From: CAVWDU01 sp963840725
Lineage (GTDB): Bacteria; Pseudomonadota; Gammaproteobacteria; Pseudomonadales; Halieaceae
Direction of reading: 5' to 3'
NCBI GenBank assembly: GCA_963840725.1
Contig: CAWIZY010000028.1
Span: 186,001-250,000, forward strand
Length of the DNA: 64,000 nucleotides
Position numbers and translations under genes: made by a program. The notes below the pieces were generated by a model that saw only the letters and a list, made by a program, of their open reading frames with translations, made no database searches and was not told where the DNA came from. Below are positions 51,388-60,565 of this stretch, piece after piece; the stretch's first letter is position 1; every line of letters begins with the position of its first letter.

Positions 51388-52394
51388 TGCATCCCATAGC
51401 GGCTGCCGCGATGCAGCAGCGAGAGGAAAAAAGGGACGCCGATCAAAGCCGTCACCACCCCTACCGGTAACTCCGTGGGCGCCAGAATAACCCGGGCCAG
51501 GGTGTCGGCGAGCACCAGCAGCACGGCACCGGCAAGCGCCGAAGCTGGCAACAGGTAGCGGTGATCGGGCCCGATCAACAAACGGACCAGGTGTGGCACC
51601 ACTAACCCGACAAAAGCGATGGTGCCAGCCAATGCCACCGAAATGCCATTGCCGATCGCCACCAGCACCACCAATCGGCGTTGCGTGCGCTGCACATCGA
51701 TACCCAGATACCGCGCCTCTGACTCCCCAAGCAGGAGTGCATTGAGCGCAGCAGCGAAACGCGGCAACAGGCCCACCACCAGTAAAGCCGTCGCCGTGCC
51801 GAGAGCGAGCCGCGGATAGTCGGCTCCGTCAAGTCCACCCATCCGCCACAGGCTAATACGACGGAGGGCCTCGTTGCTGGCATAGAATTCCAGCAGATTG
51901 CCAGCCGCCCCAGCCAGTGCGGCAATGGCAATGCCCGCCAGCAGCATTGTCGCCACCGAGGTCACGCCACTGGCAGTGGCCAGTCGGTAGACCAGGACCA
52001 CCGTCATCAACCCCCCACAAAAAGCACCCAGTGAGACCAGGCTCATACCGGCATATCCGCTACTGCCCACCCCAAGCCCAAGTGCACTGCCGGCAGCGAT
52101 CACCAGGCTGGCACCCAGGGATGCCCCGGTGGTGACGCCAATCAGGGAGGGATCCGCCAGTGGGTTGCGAAAAAGGCCCTGCATCGCTGCTCCGGTGATC
52201 GCCAGAATACTGCCCACTACAGCCGCGAGCAGCACTCGCGGGAGCCGGATCTGGCCAATAATCAAACCGGCCTGGCCCGAACTCTCTCCCTGCAGAGCCG
52301 CGATCAGAGCGGTTGCAATCTCTGCCGGCGAAATTGCCACCGCACCATTGACCAGTCCGAGCAGCAGGCAACCGGGAAGTATAATGACCAGCAC
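51384..52394 (-). CDS. btuC: FecCD-family permease for cobalamin (BtuC-like)
   Basis: A 336-residue integral membrane protein with about nine to ten helices, including LPRVLLAAVVGSILAITGAAMQGLFRNPLADPSLIG and the GLVVPHLVRLLIGPDHR segment, both hallmarks of FecCD permeases. It forms the inner-membrane channel for BtuD. The start is uncertain: GTG at 52394 is used, and the frame is open further upstream without an ATG or GTG. It is 83 bp from cobO. Confidence 0.9.
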   Translation of the reverse strand: MLVIILPGCLLLGLVNGAVAISPAEIATALIAALQGESSGQAGLIIGQIRLPRVLLAAVVGSILAITGAAMQGLFRNPLADPSLIGVTTGASLGASLVIAAGSALGLGVGSSGYAGMSLVSLGAFCGGLMTVVLVYRLATASGVTSVATMLLAGIAIAALAGAAGNLLEFYASNEALRRISLWRMGGLDGADYPRLALGTATALLVVGLLPRFAAALNALLLGESEARYLGIDVQRTQRRLVVLVAIGNGISVALAGTIAFVGLVVPHLVRLLIGPDHRYLLPASALAGAVLLVLADTLARVILAPTELPVGVVTALIGVPFFLSLLHRGSRYGMQ

Positions 52395-52477
52395 CAGCAG
52401 CAGTCTGCGCGCTCCGGCGCTGCGCAGGCGATCGGAGGCCTGCAGGGGCGGCGTCGGCGCGAGGCCGGGGCTTGGAC

Positions 52478-53092
52478 TCAGAAATCGACTCCTCGCCGGG
52501 CCTTGATACCTGCCGTGTAAGCGTGTTTGACGTCCTTGACCTCCGAAACCGTGTCCATAATCCCCTGCAATGCGGAGCCGCCACCGCGGCCCGTCACGAC
52601 CACGCTCTGACCTCTGGGCCGCGATGCGATAGCTGCCAACACGTCCTCTTCAGGGAGGTAATCGAAAGCGAACATATAGGTCAATTCATCCAGAACGACG
52701 AGGTCAAAACTGGCATCCTCCAGCATAGGTCTGGCCAGTGCCCAGGTGCGCTCAGCCGCTTCAATGTCCTTACTGCGGTCCTGGGTGTCCCAGGTAAATC
52801 CGGTGCCCATCTGGTGGAATTCCACCTCGGGGCAATGATCACGCAGGTATATTTCCTCACCGGACAACTGCTCCCCCTTGATAAACTGAACCACCCCGAC
52901 TTTCATGCCGTAGCCCAGTGCTCGCATAACCATACCAAATGCCGAGCTCGTTTTGCCTTTACCGTTACCCGTGAGCAACAGGGCGACGCCCCGCTCGGTG
53001 TCGGCAGCCTCGATACTGGCATCGACCCGGGTCTTCTGCTTCTCCATGGCCGCTTTGTGGCGGGCGTTTTTCCGAGTGGTGGAGTCAGTCAT
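52478..53092 (-). CDS. cobO: Cob(I)yrinic acid a,c-diamide adenosyltransferase
   Basis: A 204-residue CobO/BtuR-type protein. The P-loop LLTGNGKGKTSSAFG, VVQFIKGEQLSGEE, LVVLDELTYMFAFDYL and VVVTGRGG are diagnostic. It transfers adenosyl from ATP to cobalamin or cobinamide. It sits 11 bp after btuB, so imported corrinoid is adenosylated at once. Confidence 0.95.
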   Translation of the reverse strand: MTDSTTRKNARHKAAMEKQKTRVDASIEAADTERGVALLLTGNGKGKTSSAFGMVMRALGYGMKVGVVQFIKGEQLSGEEIYLRDHCPEVEFHQMGTGFTWDTQDRSKDIEAAERTWALARPMLEDASFDLVVLDELTYMFAFDYLPEEDVLAAIASRPRGQSVVVTGRGGGSALQGIMDTVSEVKDVKHAYTAGIKARRGVDF

Positions 53093-53103
53093 GAGAGGGT
53101 TTC

Positions 53104-54969
53104 CTAAAAACTGTAGCGCAAGCCGGCGTAGGCGGATGCCCCGGGCGTGTTGTAGTTGGGCACTTCCTCGTAGTCTTCATCGAACAGGTTTTCGACCCTT
53201 CCATACACCGACAGTCCTCCGGGAAACTGATAGCTGGCTCTGAGATCAACGACCTGGTAATCGTCCAGGCTCTCCCCACCGAAACCCTCGGCATCGGCGA
53301 CTGCGCGCAGATGAGCGCTCATAACCAAAGCACCCTGCAACAGCCGCCAATCAATGGCTAAATTGGCAAGCTGCCTGGGACGCCGCAGGCGGACCTGATC
53401 GACAGCTGTCTCGGTATCGTTATAGGTGTAATTACCGCTCAGTCTGAGACTGTCGAAAAATGTGTACTCACCCACCAGTTCCACGCCTCGGGACAAGGCA
53501 TCACCGTCTCCCTGCAGGTATCCGGAGAAACCCGACAGGTCGAAGAAAATCTCATCACGGACCGTTTGATCAAAATAAACCACCTCAAGAAACAGTCCAT
53601 TCTCACCGTACCAACCCAGCGCAAGATCGTAGCCCTCACTGCGCTCTGCATCCAGCGTGACATTCGACGCGGGCGGAAAACCGAAGCTGCCGTTGTAGGC
53701 AATTTCATAAAGGCTGGGCGCCCTGAATCCAGTGCCATAGGCGCCGCGAATTTTCGCCTCGCCGCCGCTCAGGGGAATCAGGTAAGCGGCACTGACACGA
53801 TAGGTATCGCGACTGCCAAAATCCTCATTGTCGTCGTAACGGGCACCCGCAGTAATGAACAGACGGTCGTTGAAGCCACCCTGGTACTCTGCAAAGTAGC
53901 CGTCCTGATCTCTCTCCCGGTCAAAGGTGCCGTCATCCAGTGACTCCGTGCGCAGATCAACGCCATACACCAGTCGCAGTGCAGGACTCCTGTCATAGCT
54001 ACCCAAATAGCTGTACTGCTCCAGCTCGCCGGAGGAGCCGAAACTGGGCTGCCCCTCAGTGTAGTCCTGCCGCTCGGTTTCGCTACCGGAATAGGCCAGT
54101 TCATGCACGAAACTGCCGTGTTGATACCGCGCTGACAGCCGTCGGGCCTCTTGTTCGAACTCGCTGACGCAGCGATCGCTGGGCGCAAAGGTATCCGCCG
54201 TAAAGCAATTGTCGTATTGACTATCGCTGTCGGTATCGCGCAGCACCGCCTCGAGCCTGAAGTCATCGTTCACATTCCAGCCCGCGCGGCCATGTAAGGT
54301 CGTGTTGCCATAACCATCGTCGTCGCGCAACACATCATCCGTTGTGAGGGCATTGAATCCGTCGGTCTCGAGATCCACCCCTGACACACTGAAATCCAGC
54401 GTCTCACTGCCGCCGGCAATATTGCCAGCTACTTGCCGGGTGCCATAGCGTCCGGCTTCAGCACTGACATCACCGCCAAGACCGGCTTCGGGAGCCGTGG
54501 TTGTAATACTCACCACGCCGCCCGCATCCGCGCCGTACATCAGCCCCTGGGGACCGCGCAAGATTTCTACTCGCTGGATGCCCGAACTGAGCATCTCTTC
54601 GAAGCGCGGGCCAATCTGGGGACCAGAGGTATCCGATACATCAATCCCGTCGATGTATGCCTTGGTGCGAAACCCCTCTTCCCCACGGATTCGCAGCGCT
54701 GTGGGTTTGCCGACACCGCCTGCATTGCTTGCGGCGATCGATGGCTGGCTGCGCAGCACCTCGAACAGGGAGTTGAAACCACGCGCCTGAATCTCTTCCT
54801 GGGTCACCACGGATACAGAGGTCGCCACCTGTCGCATGGGCATGGGCACCCGCGAGGAAGTCACTATCAGTTCCTCCAGTTGATGGGTTTCTTCAGCACA
54901 CAGGGAGGTGCACAAGACGGCGGACAAACTACTCGTTACTAGCGCCAGACACAGGGTGGAGCGTGGCAT
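53104..54969 (-). CDS. btuB: TonB-dependent vitamin B12 receptor
   Basis: A 621-residue outer-membrane receptor. A Sec signal (LCLALVTSSLSAVLCTSLCA) is followed by a TonB-box region LEELIVTSSR, a plug domain (ALRIRGEEGFRTKAYIDGID, ILRGPQGLMYGADAGGVVSITT) and a 22-strand barrel ending YAGLRYSF with terminal Phe. Identity as BtuB rests on the cobalamin riboswitch immediately upstream and cobO, btuC, btuD downstream. Slightly longer than E. coli BtuB because of loops. Confidence 0.92.
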   Translation of the reverse strand: MPRSTLCLALVTSSLSAVLCTSLCAEETHQLEELIVTSSRVPMPMRQVATSVSVVTQEEIQARGFNSLFEVLRSQPSIAASNAGGVGKPTALRIRGEEGFRTKAYIDGIDVSDTSGPQIGPRFEEMLSSGIQRVEILRGPQGLMYGADAGGVVSITTTAPEAGLGGDVSAEAGRYGTRQVAGNIAGGSETLDFSVSGVDLETDGFNALTTDDVLRDDDGYGNTTLHGRAGWNVNDDFRLEAVLRDTDSDSQYDNCFTADTFAPSDRCVSEFEQEARRLSARYQHGSFVHELAYSGSETERQDYTEGQPSFGSSGELEQYSYLGSYDRSPALRLVYGVDLRTESLDDGTFDRERDQDGYFAEYQGGFNDRLFITAGARYDDNEDFGSRDTYRVSAAYLIPLSGGEAKIRGAYGTGFRAPSLYEIAYNGSFGFPPASNVTLDAERSEGYDLALGWYGENGLFLEVVYFDQTVRDEIFFDLSGFSGYLQGDGDALSRGVELVGEYTFFDSLRLSGNYTYNDTETAVDQVRLRRPRQLANLAIDWRLLQGALVMSAHLRAVADAEGFGGESLDDYQVVDLRASYQFPGGLSVYGRVENLFDEDYEEVPNYNTPGASAYAGLRYSF

Positions 54970-55087
54970 GGGTGGTCCTCACGTTGGTGATAACGAGCGA
55001 CGACCGGGAGAGGTAAACTCAGGAAACGTGGGGTATCAAGACGCCAGGCAACCCAGGATGCAGCCCTCCGCTTCATCGTTGCAGTTC

Positions 55088-55225
55088 ACCAGGCAGGTAT
55101 CGGGCTTACAGCGCGGTGCTGTTTACCGTTGCGGGGGCAGCGGTGGCTGATGCCGGGACATCACCACACTTCCCATTTAACCTACCCAACGGACGACTTA
55201 CACTCGCCGTGGCAGGCACCTGATC
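55088..55225 (-). promoter_or_regulatory. Cobalamin riboswitch
   Basis: On the minus strand the RNA reads AGGTGCC, later TTAAATGGGAAG and GGTG, CCCCCGCAACGGTAA, and the B12 box AAGCCCGATACCTGCC about 120 bases before btuB. These are the conserved core elements of the cobalamin aptamer, in order. It lies 120 bp upstream of btuB and should repress uptake when adenosylcobalamin is plentiful. Confidence 0.93.
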
Positions 55226-55584
55226 TGCGGCACTGTATGGACTGGGCATGGCAATGTCAACCTGGGCGCGACTCAATGGACGTCGCCCCAACCATAGACA
55301 GCCATAGCAGTGTCCCCAAGGGTCAGGGCTTAATACCTGCAGCCTGACCCGTGATGACTCTCAAGGCCAAAGCCGGGACTGCGCCCGGGCTCCCTCCAAC
55401 CGCCGATCAGACACTTCATCAACTGCCCCTGCCCCAGACATCACAGCGTTGCAATCCGCACAAATATAGCCGATATTGCGAGCGTAAAACGCCTCGCCGC
55501 AACACCACTTTCCGGCTCTGAAAAAAGGCGAATCAGGCATCCACAATCCTGGGCCGTAAGCCCACCGAAGCTGGGACCGTTGTT
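55226..55584. other. Divergent spacer between the B12 operon and putA
   Basis: It holds an 8-bp stem, GGGTCAGG (55320-55327) with CCTGACCC (55343-55350) and a 15-base loop, possibly an operator. The B12 transcript probably starts upstream of 55225 on the minus strand. A small minus-strand frame is listed separately. Confidence 0.4.
55361..55540 (-). CDS. Possible small Cys-rich protein
   Basis: A 59-residue frame starting MPDSPFFRAGKWCCGEAFY with a second pair in ICADCNAVMSG, suggesting a zinc-ribbon-like or redox microprotein. AGGA precedes the ATG. It is divergent from putA and matches no family I know. Weak support. Confidence 0.3.
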   Translation of the reverse strand: MPDSPFFRAGKWCCGEAFYARNIGYICADCNAVMSGAGAVDEVSDRRLEGARAQSRLWP

Positions 55585-58500
55585 ATGCTATTTGAAAGCC
55601 ACCCCGACCAAACCTCGGCTGTGAGGGCCACATTGCGCAATGACTATCGCAAGGCGGAGTCTGCAGTACTGGACGCCCTGTTGCCTGTCGCCGATATCGG
55701 CTCCGCTGCGCGCAGCAGGGCCTGGGAGCGAGCCCGCAAACTGGTGGTGCGTATCCGTGAGCTGCAGGAGGGAAAGGGCGGCGTGGATGCATTGCTGAAT
55801 GAGTTTGCCCTGTCCACTGAGGAAGGCGTGGTTCTGATGTGCCTGGCTGAGGCCTTGCTTCGCGTTCCTGACAGCCTGACCATCGACCGCTTGATCCAGG
55901 ACAAACTCACCGAGGGTGACTGGAGCTCTCATCTGGGCAAAAGTGACTCGCTGTTCGTTAACGCCTCGGCCTGGGGTTTGCTGCTCACTGGTACGGTGCT
56001 GAACTACCGGGACGAGGAGCGCAAGGAGCAGTTCGGTTTGCTCAAGAAAACAATGGGCCGGGTCGGCGAGCCCGTGATCAGGGCTTCTGTGCGTTATGCC
56101 ATGCAAGTGATGGGAACTCAGTTTGTCATGGGAACCACGATTCACAAGGCTGTCGAACGGGCACGGGAAGAAGAGACCAATGGCTATCGCTACTCCTACG
56201 ATATGCTTGGCGAGGGCGCCCGTACCATGGCGGATGCTGACCGCTACTTCGAGAGCTACCTGAATGCCATAGAAGTCATCGGCCGCGCGGGAGCGGGACG
56301 CGGGCCCGTCGACAGCCCGGGCATATCCGTAAAACTCTCGGCCATACATCCACGCTACGAATTCGCCCAACGCGAGCGGGTAATGAGTGAGTTGGTTCCG
56401 CGCCTGAAACAGCTCGCAATGGCGGCCAAGGCCTGGGACATCGGCTTCACGGTGGACGCCGAAGAGGCGGACCGACTGGAGCTGTCTCTGGACGTGATCG
56501 AAGCGGTCTTCAGCGACCGCGACCTCACCAGTTGGGAGGGCTTCGGAATGGCGGTGCAGGCCTATCAACGGCGCGGCCTGGCAGTCATCGAGTGGGCTCG
56601 CGACCTGAGCCTGCGCTGCGACCGGCGGATGATGCTGCGCCTGGTAAAAGGGGCGTACTGGGATACCGAGATCAAGCACGCCCAGGTGGAGGGCCACCAG
56701 GACTTTCCTGTATTCACCCGCAAAGCCTCCACGGATTTATCCTACCAGGCCTGTGCCCGCAAGCTCTTGTCCTATCGGGATACTATTTACCCTCAATTCG
56801 CCACCCACAACGCCTACACGGTCGCCACCATTCTCGAGATGGACCCTGACCGCAGCGGCTATGAATTTCAGCGTCTGCACGGCATGGGTGACGCTCTGTT
56901 CGACCAGGTGCTTCAGCAAGACAAGGTTCCGTGCCGTATCTACGCACCGGTGGGTGTACATGCCGATCTTCTGGCCTATCTGGTGCGCCGGCTGCTGGAG
57001 AACGGTGCCAACAGTTCTTTCGTCAACAACATTGTCGACGAAACCATTCCGGTGGAATCCTTGCTGGATGACCCGGTGGAGGAGGTGCGCGGGTGGACGC
57101 AAAAACCCAACCCGATGATACCGGCGCCCGACAGTATTTACGGTGATGAGCGCCGCAATTCCAGAGGCATCGACCTCACCGACATCGCACAATTGCTCCC
57201 GGCACGCGAGCGCATGGACAACTGGCTGAAAACCCTGCCCCTTGAGTATGAAACTGTCGGCGAGAGGCTGGAGATTCGCAACCCGGCCGACCGCAACGAG
57301 CTTATCGGACAGGTATCTCTGGCGGGCAGAGAAAGTCTGGAAGCCGCCCTGGATCGCGCCCATGGGGCCTTTCCCGGCTGGTCGGCAGTGCCTGCAAAGG
57401 AGAGGGAGGCAATCCTCCTGCGTTTCTCGACAACGCTGGAAGACCATCGCGATGAACTACTGGCTCTGTGCTGCAAGGAGGCAGGCAAGACCATAGCCGA
57501 TGGAATTGCTGAAATCCGCGAAGCGGTCGACTTCTGTCGCTACTATGCGGCCCAGGCAGCTTCCGCTGATTTTCCCGCCAGGGGACTACAGCCTCGCGGG
57601 GTTGTTTTGTGCATCAGCCCCTGGAATTTTCCGCTGGCCATCTTTCTTGGGCAGGTGACTGCAGCCCTTGCCACCGGCAATACAGTGGTCGCCAAACCCG
57701 CCGAACAAACCAGCCTCATTGCACTGCGGGCGACCGATCTGTTGCTAGCTAGCGGCCTGCCTCCAGGCGCGCTGGAGACTGTGGTGGCTGATGGCAAGAC
57801 CGCTGGCCAGTGGCTGGTACCCGACCCACGGATACAAACTGTCATGTTCACCGGTTCTACCGAGACCGGCACCTGGATTTCCCGGCGCCTGGCACAGCGC
57901 GGCGATGCACCGATACCATTGATTGCCGAAACGGGGGGCCAGAACTGCATGGTCGTGGACTCGACGGCGCTGCCCGAGCAGGTCGTTGATGACGTTGTTG
58001 CCTCGGGTTTTCAGAGCGCGGGGCAACGTTGTTCTGCCCTGAGGGTCCTGTTCCTGCAGGAAGATATCGCCGACAAGGTAATCGGCATGATCATCGGTGC
58101 AATGCGCGAACTGCGAGTGGGTGACCCGGCAGAGCTCGCCAGCGACATCGGCCCCCTGATCGACAATAAGGCCCTGGCAAGAATGCAGCAACACCAGACG
58201 TTTATGGAATCTGCAGGACGCCTGCTCTATGCCTGTGAAGGCCCGGTCGAGGGCGAGCACAGCTTTTTTCCTCCCCACCTCTACGAAATCAGTAACCTGT
58301 CACTGCTTGGCGGGGAAGTCTTCGGGCCTATCGTACACGTCATACGCTTCAAGGCGGCCGAACTGGATCTGGTGATCGAGCAAATCAACGCCACCGGGTA
58401 CGGACTCACCTTCGGTATCCACAGCCGTATAGAACGACGAACCGAAAAATTGGCGACCCGGATCAATGCAGGCAATATCTATATCAATCGCAACATGATC

Positions 58501-59337
58501 GGCGCCGTCGTGGGCGTGCAACCTTTTGGCGGGCATGGCCTGTCGGGTACCGGCCCGAAAGCGGGGGGGCCCGAGTATCTCTACCGCCTGGTGAGTCACA
58601 AACCGGAACGAGAAAATGCCGATAATCAACAGCCACTGCCGGCCGCGGTAGAAGGACAGAAGCATCCCGCGCTATTGTCATTCCAGGAGTCCGTGCAAGC
58701 CAGTTGGCCCGAGCGCAGCCTCGGTGAACGCCTGTCCATTCTGCGCCAGTACATTGCCCGCTATGCGCACACGGCCCCAGCGACAGAAGATGCCGAGCAC
58801 ACCCTGCACGCGGCCCGCGAGCAACTGCTGTTTGCCCAACGCACCCTCAGTGAACCCAGGGTGCTTCCGGGACCCACCGGAGAGAGTAACCTGCTACTGC
58901 TGGAGCCTCGCGGTCAACTGCTGTTAGTGCTGGATGAACCCAGCCACAATGGCGAGTATTTGATGGCACTGCTATCAGCACTCAGCGCGGGTAATACGGT
59001 CCTGGGCGTAGCCACAGATGAACTCCTTACTGATTGGCAGGAAACCGCCAGCGGCCTGATTGAAGCGGGGCTTCCTGGTCAGTGCTTGCAGGTTCTGCCT
59101 TTCGATGCCATCCCCGATGTACTGGACTACCCGCAACTGGGCGGCTGCCTCGTACATGCTCGCAGCCGTTACCTGCACGGCGTCGCACGAGCCATCGCGG
59201 AGCGAGAAGGTGCAATTATCCCGCTCATCAGCAGCGTATCACCGCAGATGCTACTGCGTCAGACTCTGCTGGAAAAAACGGTTTCCATTGATACCACCGC
59301 CGCAGGCGGAAACGCTTCACTGATGACCATGGCCTGA
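55585..59337 (+). CDS. putA: Bifunctional proline dehydrogenase / glutamate semialdehyde dehydrogenase
   Basis: A 1250-residue PutA. The proline dehydrogenase barrel spans about residues 150-460 (SVKLSAIHPRYEF, VDAEEADRLELSLDV, RLVKGAYWDTEIKHAQ, FATHNAYTVA). The aldehyde dehydrogenase follows (CISPWNFPLAIFLGQ, TGSTETG, nucleophile C816 in SAGQRCSALR, QPFGGHGLSGTGPKAGGP). A C-terminal domain of ~230 residues is the type B extension. There is no N-terminal ribbon-helix-helix domain, so it is not the autorepressing enterobacterial trifunctional form. It oxidises proline to glutamate with FAD and NAD. Confidence 0.97.
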   Translation: MLFESHPDQTSAVRATLRNDYRKAESAVLDALLPVADIGSAARSRAWERARKLVVRIRELQEGKGGVDALLNEFALSTEEGVVLMCLAEALLRVPDSLTIDRLIQDKLTEGDWSSHLGKSDSLFVNASAWGLLLTGTVLNYRDEERKEQFGLLKKTMGRVGEPVIRASVRYAMQVMGTQFVMGTTIHKAVERAREEETNGYRYSYDMLGEGARTMADADRYFESYLNAIEVIGRAGAGRGPVDSPGISVKLSAIHPRYEFAQRERVMSELVPRLKQLAMAAKAWDIGFTVDAEEADRLELSLDVIEAVFSDRDLTSWEGFGMAVQAYQRRGLAVIEWARDLSLRCDRRMMLRLVKGAYWDTEIKHAQVEGHQDFPVFTRKASTDLSYQACARKLLSYRDTIYPQFATHNAYTVATILEMDPDRSGYEFQRLHGMGDALFDQVLQQDKVPCRIYAPVGVHADLLAYLVRRLLENGANSSFVNNIVDETIPVESLLDDPVEEVRGWTQKPNPMIPAPDSIYGDERRNSRGIDLTDIAQLLPARERMDNWLKTLPLEYETVGERLEIRNPADRNELIGQVSLAGRESLEAALDRAHGAFPGWSAVPAKEREAILLRFSTTLEDHRDELLALCCKEAGKTIADGIAEIREAVDFCRYYAAQAASADFPARGLQPRGVVLCISPWNFPLAIFLGQVTAALATGNTVVAKPAEQTSLIALRATDLLLASGLPPGALETVVADGKTAGQWLVPDPRIQTVMFTGSTETGTWISRRLAQRGDAPIPLIAETGGQNCMVVDSTALPEQVVDDVVASGFQSAGQRCSALRVLFLQEDIADKVIGMIIGAMRELRVGDPAELASDIGPLIDNKALARMQQHQTFMESAGRLLYACEGPVEGEHSFFPPHLYEISNLSLLGGEVFGPIVHVIRFKAAELDLVIEQINATGYGLTFGIHSRIERRTEKLATRINAGNIYINRNMIGAVVGVQPFGGHGLSGTGPKAGGPEYLYRLVSHKPERENADNQQPLPAAVEGQKHPALLSFQESVQASWPERSLGERLSILRQYIARYAHTAPATEDAEHTLHAAREQLLFAQRTLSEPRVLPGPTGESNLLLLEPRGQLLLVLDEPSHNGEYLMALLSALSAGNTVLGVATDELLTDWQETASGLIEAGLPGQCLQVLPFDAIPDVLDYPQLGGCLVHARSRYLHGVARAIAEREGAIIPLISSVSPQMLLRQTLLEKTVSIDTTAAGGNASLMTMA

Positions 59338-59356
59338 GCGAGGCGCGGGTCGGCCG

Positions 59357-60445
59357 CTAGCGGCACTCTGCCAGATACCAGTCCAGCAACAGGCGGGTCA
59401 GGGCAATGCGGCTCCAGGAAAACGAGTGATCACCGCTGATCACCCGGCTGCGCAGATTGATACCGGGCTCTTCGCTATAGGCTTTCACAACTGGATGAAA
59501 AGTCACTGCCGGGACAGTCACCTGATCGCTGTCCCCGGTCACCATCAGGACGGTCTTGCCCCGTAAACCGGGGCCGAACAAGCGCGTATCGATTACCTCC
59601 GGAGCCGCTGACAGTAACTGCTGGCGCAGGCGATCACCGTCGAAGTCACGCAACATGTACAGTGTATCCGCATAGCGCAAAAAAGCGTCTCCGGCACCCT
59701 CGCCCTGGCCAATGCCAGCCGCCCGCATGGCAAAGTTAGCCGGCGACACGGCACCGACACAGACCAACCCGTTATCCTGACTGCCTGCGCGCAGCGCCGC
59801 AAAGCCGCCCAGCGAATGGCCCAGCAATGAAAGTCGATCGACATCGACTCGATAGCGAAGCGCGTTGTCTGCTTCACGCAACATTTGCAGGGCTGCCAGC
59901 GCATCATCTGCGACTTGCAATACCGAGTAGCTCCCCTCCGCTCCCCAGGCCCCGCGGTAGTGGAAAAAGAGCACATTGAAACCCGCCCTGCGCAGCGCCT
60001 GGGCAACATCCAGATTCTTCTCGTTGCCGGGGATACCGTGCAAAAGAACGATGGTGGGGTGAGGTCCCTGGCCATTGGCCAGGTAGATAAGGCCAGGCAA
60101 ACGCATCCCTGAACTGATCACATTCAATTCCATAATCGCGGGCGGGTGCTCGGGGTCGGGCACCGGTTCCGCGCTCAGCGGGTCAAGTGCGACCCGATCT
60201 GGCGCGACCCGGTCTGGCGCGACCCGATCTGGCGCGACCCGATCTGCCCCCGCACCGGCCATAGCGCCTGAAACAAGCGATAAGCAGCAGCTTGCTGCCA
60301 GTACCCGCGCCAGCGACCCCGAACGGGCCATTGCCCTGCCCGGCTGGCTCAATTGACGCGATGCGCGCCGCGCCGTCGCGAAGGCGGCGCCCGCCCGCGG
60401 ATCACGCGGCCACTGATGCACCCGCAGGGTTAACCACCTTTGCAT
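59357..60445 (-). CDS. Secreted alpha/beta hydrolase with repeated linker
   Basis: A 362-residue protein. AGGAGG lies eight bases before ATG at 60445, supporting this start despite a basic N-terminus of ~45 residues before a hydrophobic segment (LARVLAASCCLSLVSGAMAGA). A VAPDR pentapeptide repeat (four copies, from a 15-bp DNA repeat) links to a hydrolase domain with IVLLHGIPGNEKNLD, nucleophile LLGHSLGGFAALR, MVTGDSDQVT and GDHSFSW His. Probably a periplasmic serine esterase or peptidase; substrate unknown. It converges with putA. Confidence 0.82.
   Translation of the reverse strand: MQRWLTLRVHQWPRDPRAGAAFATARRASRQLSQPGRAMARSGSLARVLAASCCLSLVSGAMAGAGADRVAPDRVAPDRVAPDRVALDPLSAEPVPDPEHPPAIMELNVISSGMRLPGLIYLANGQGPHPTIVLLHGIPGNEKNLDVAQALRRAGFNVLFFHYRGAWGAEGSYSVLQVADDALAALQMLREADNALRYRVDVDRLSLLGHSLGGFAALRAGSQDNGLVCVGAVSPANFAMRAAGIGQGEGAGDAFLRYADTLYMLRDFDGDRLRQQLLSAAPEVIDTRLFGPGLRGKTVLMVTGDSDQVTVPAVTFHPVVKAYSEEPGINLRSRVISGDHSFSWSRIALTRLLLDWYLAECR
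60189..60248. repeat. Tandem 15-bp repeat, 4 copies, in the hydrolase linker
   Basis: Unit GCGACCCGATCTGGC at 60189, 60204 (G for A), 60219 and 60234. On the minus strand it encodes the VAPDR/VALDP linker. It keeps frame, so expansion would only lengthen the linker. Confidence 0.92.
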
Positions 60446-60565
60446 TCGCTGTTCCTCCTGACCTGTTCTCGGGCCAAGCTGGGTGCACCCGACTATCGCG
60501 TGCTGGAATTTACGCTTCGCACGGCCCCCTGCGCTCTCCTACTCTGCCCCGCGCTAGCCCGGCGG

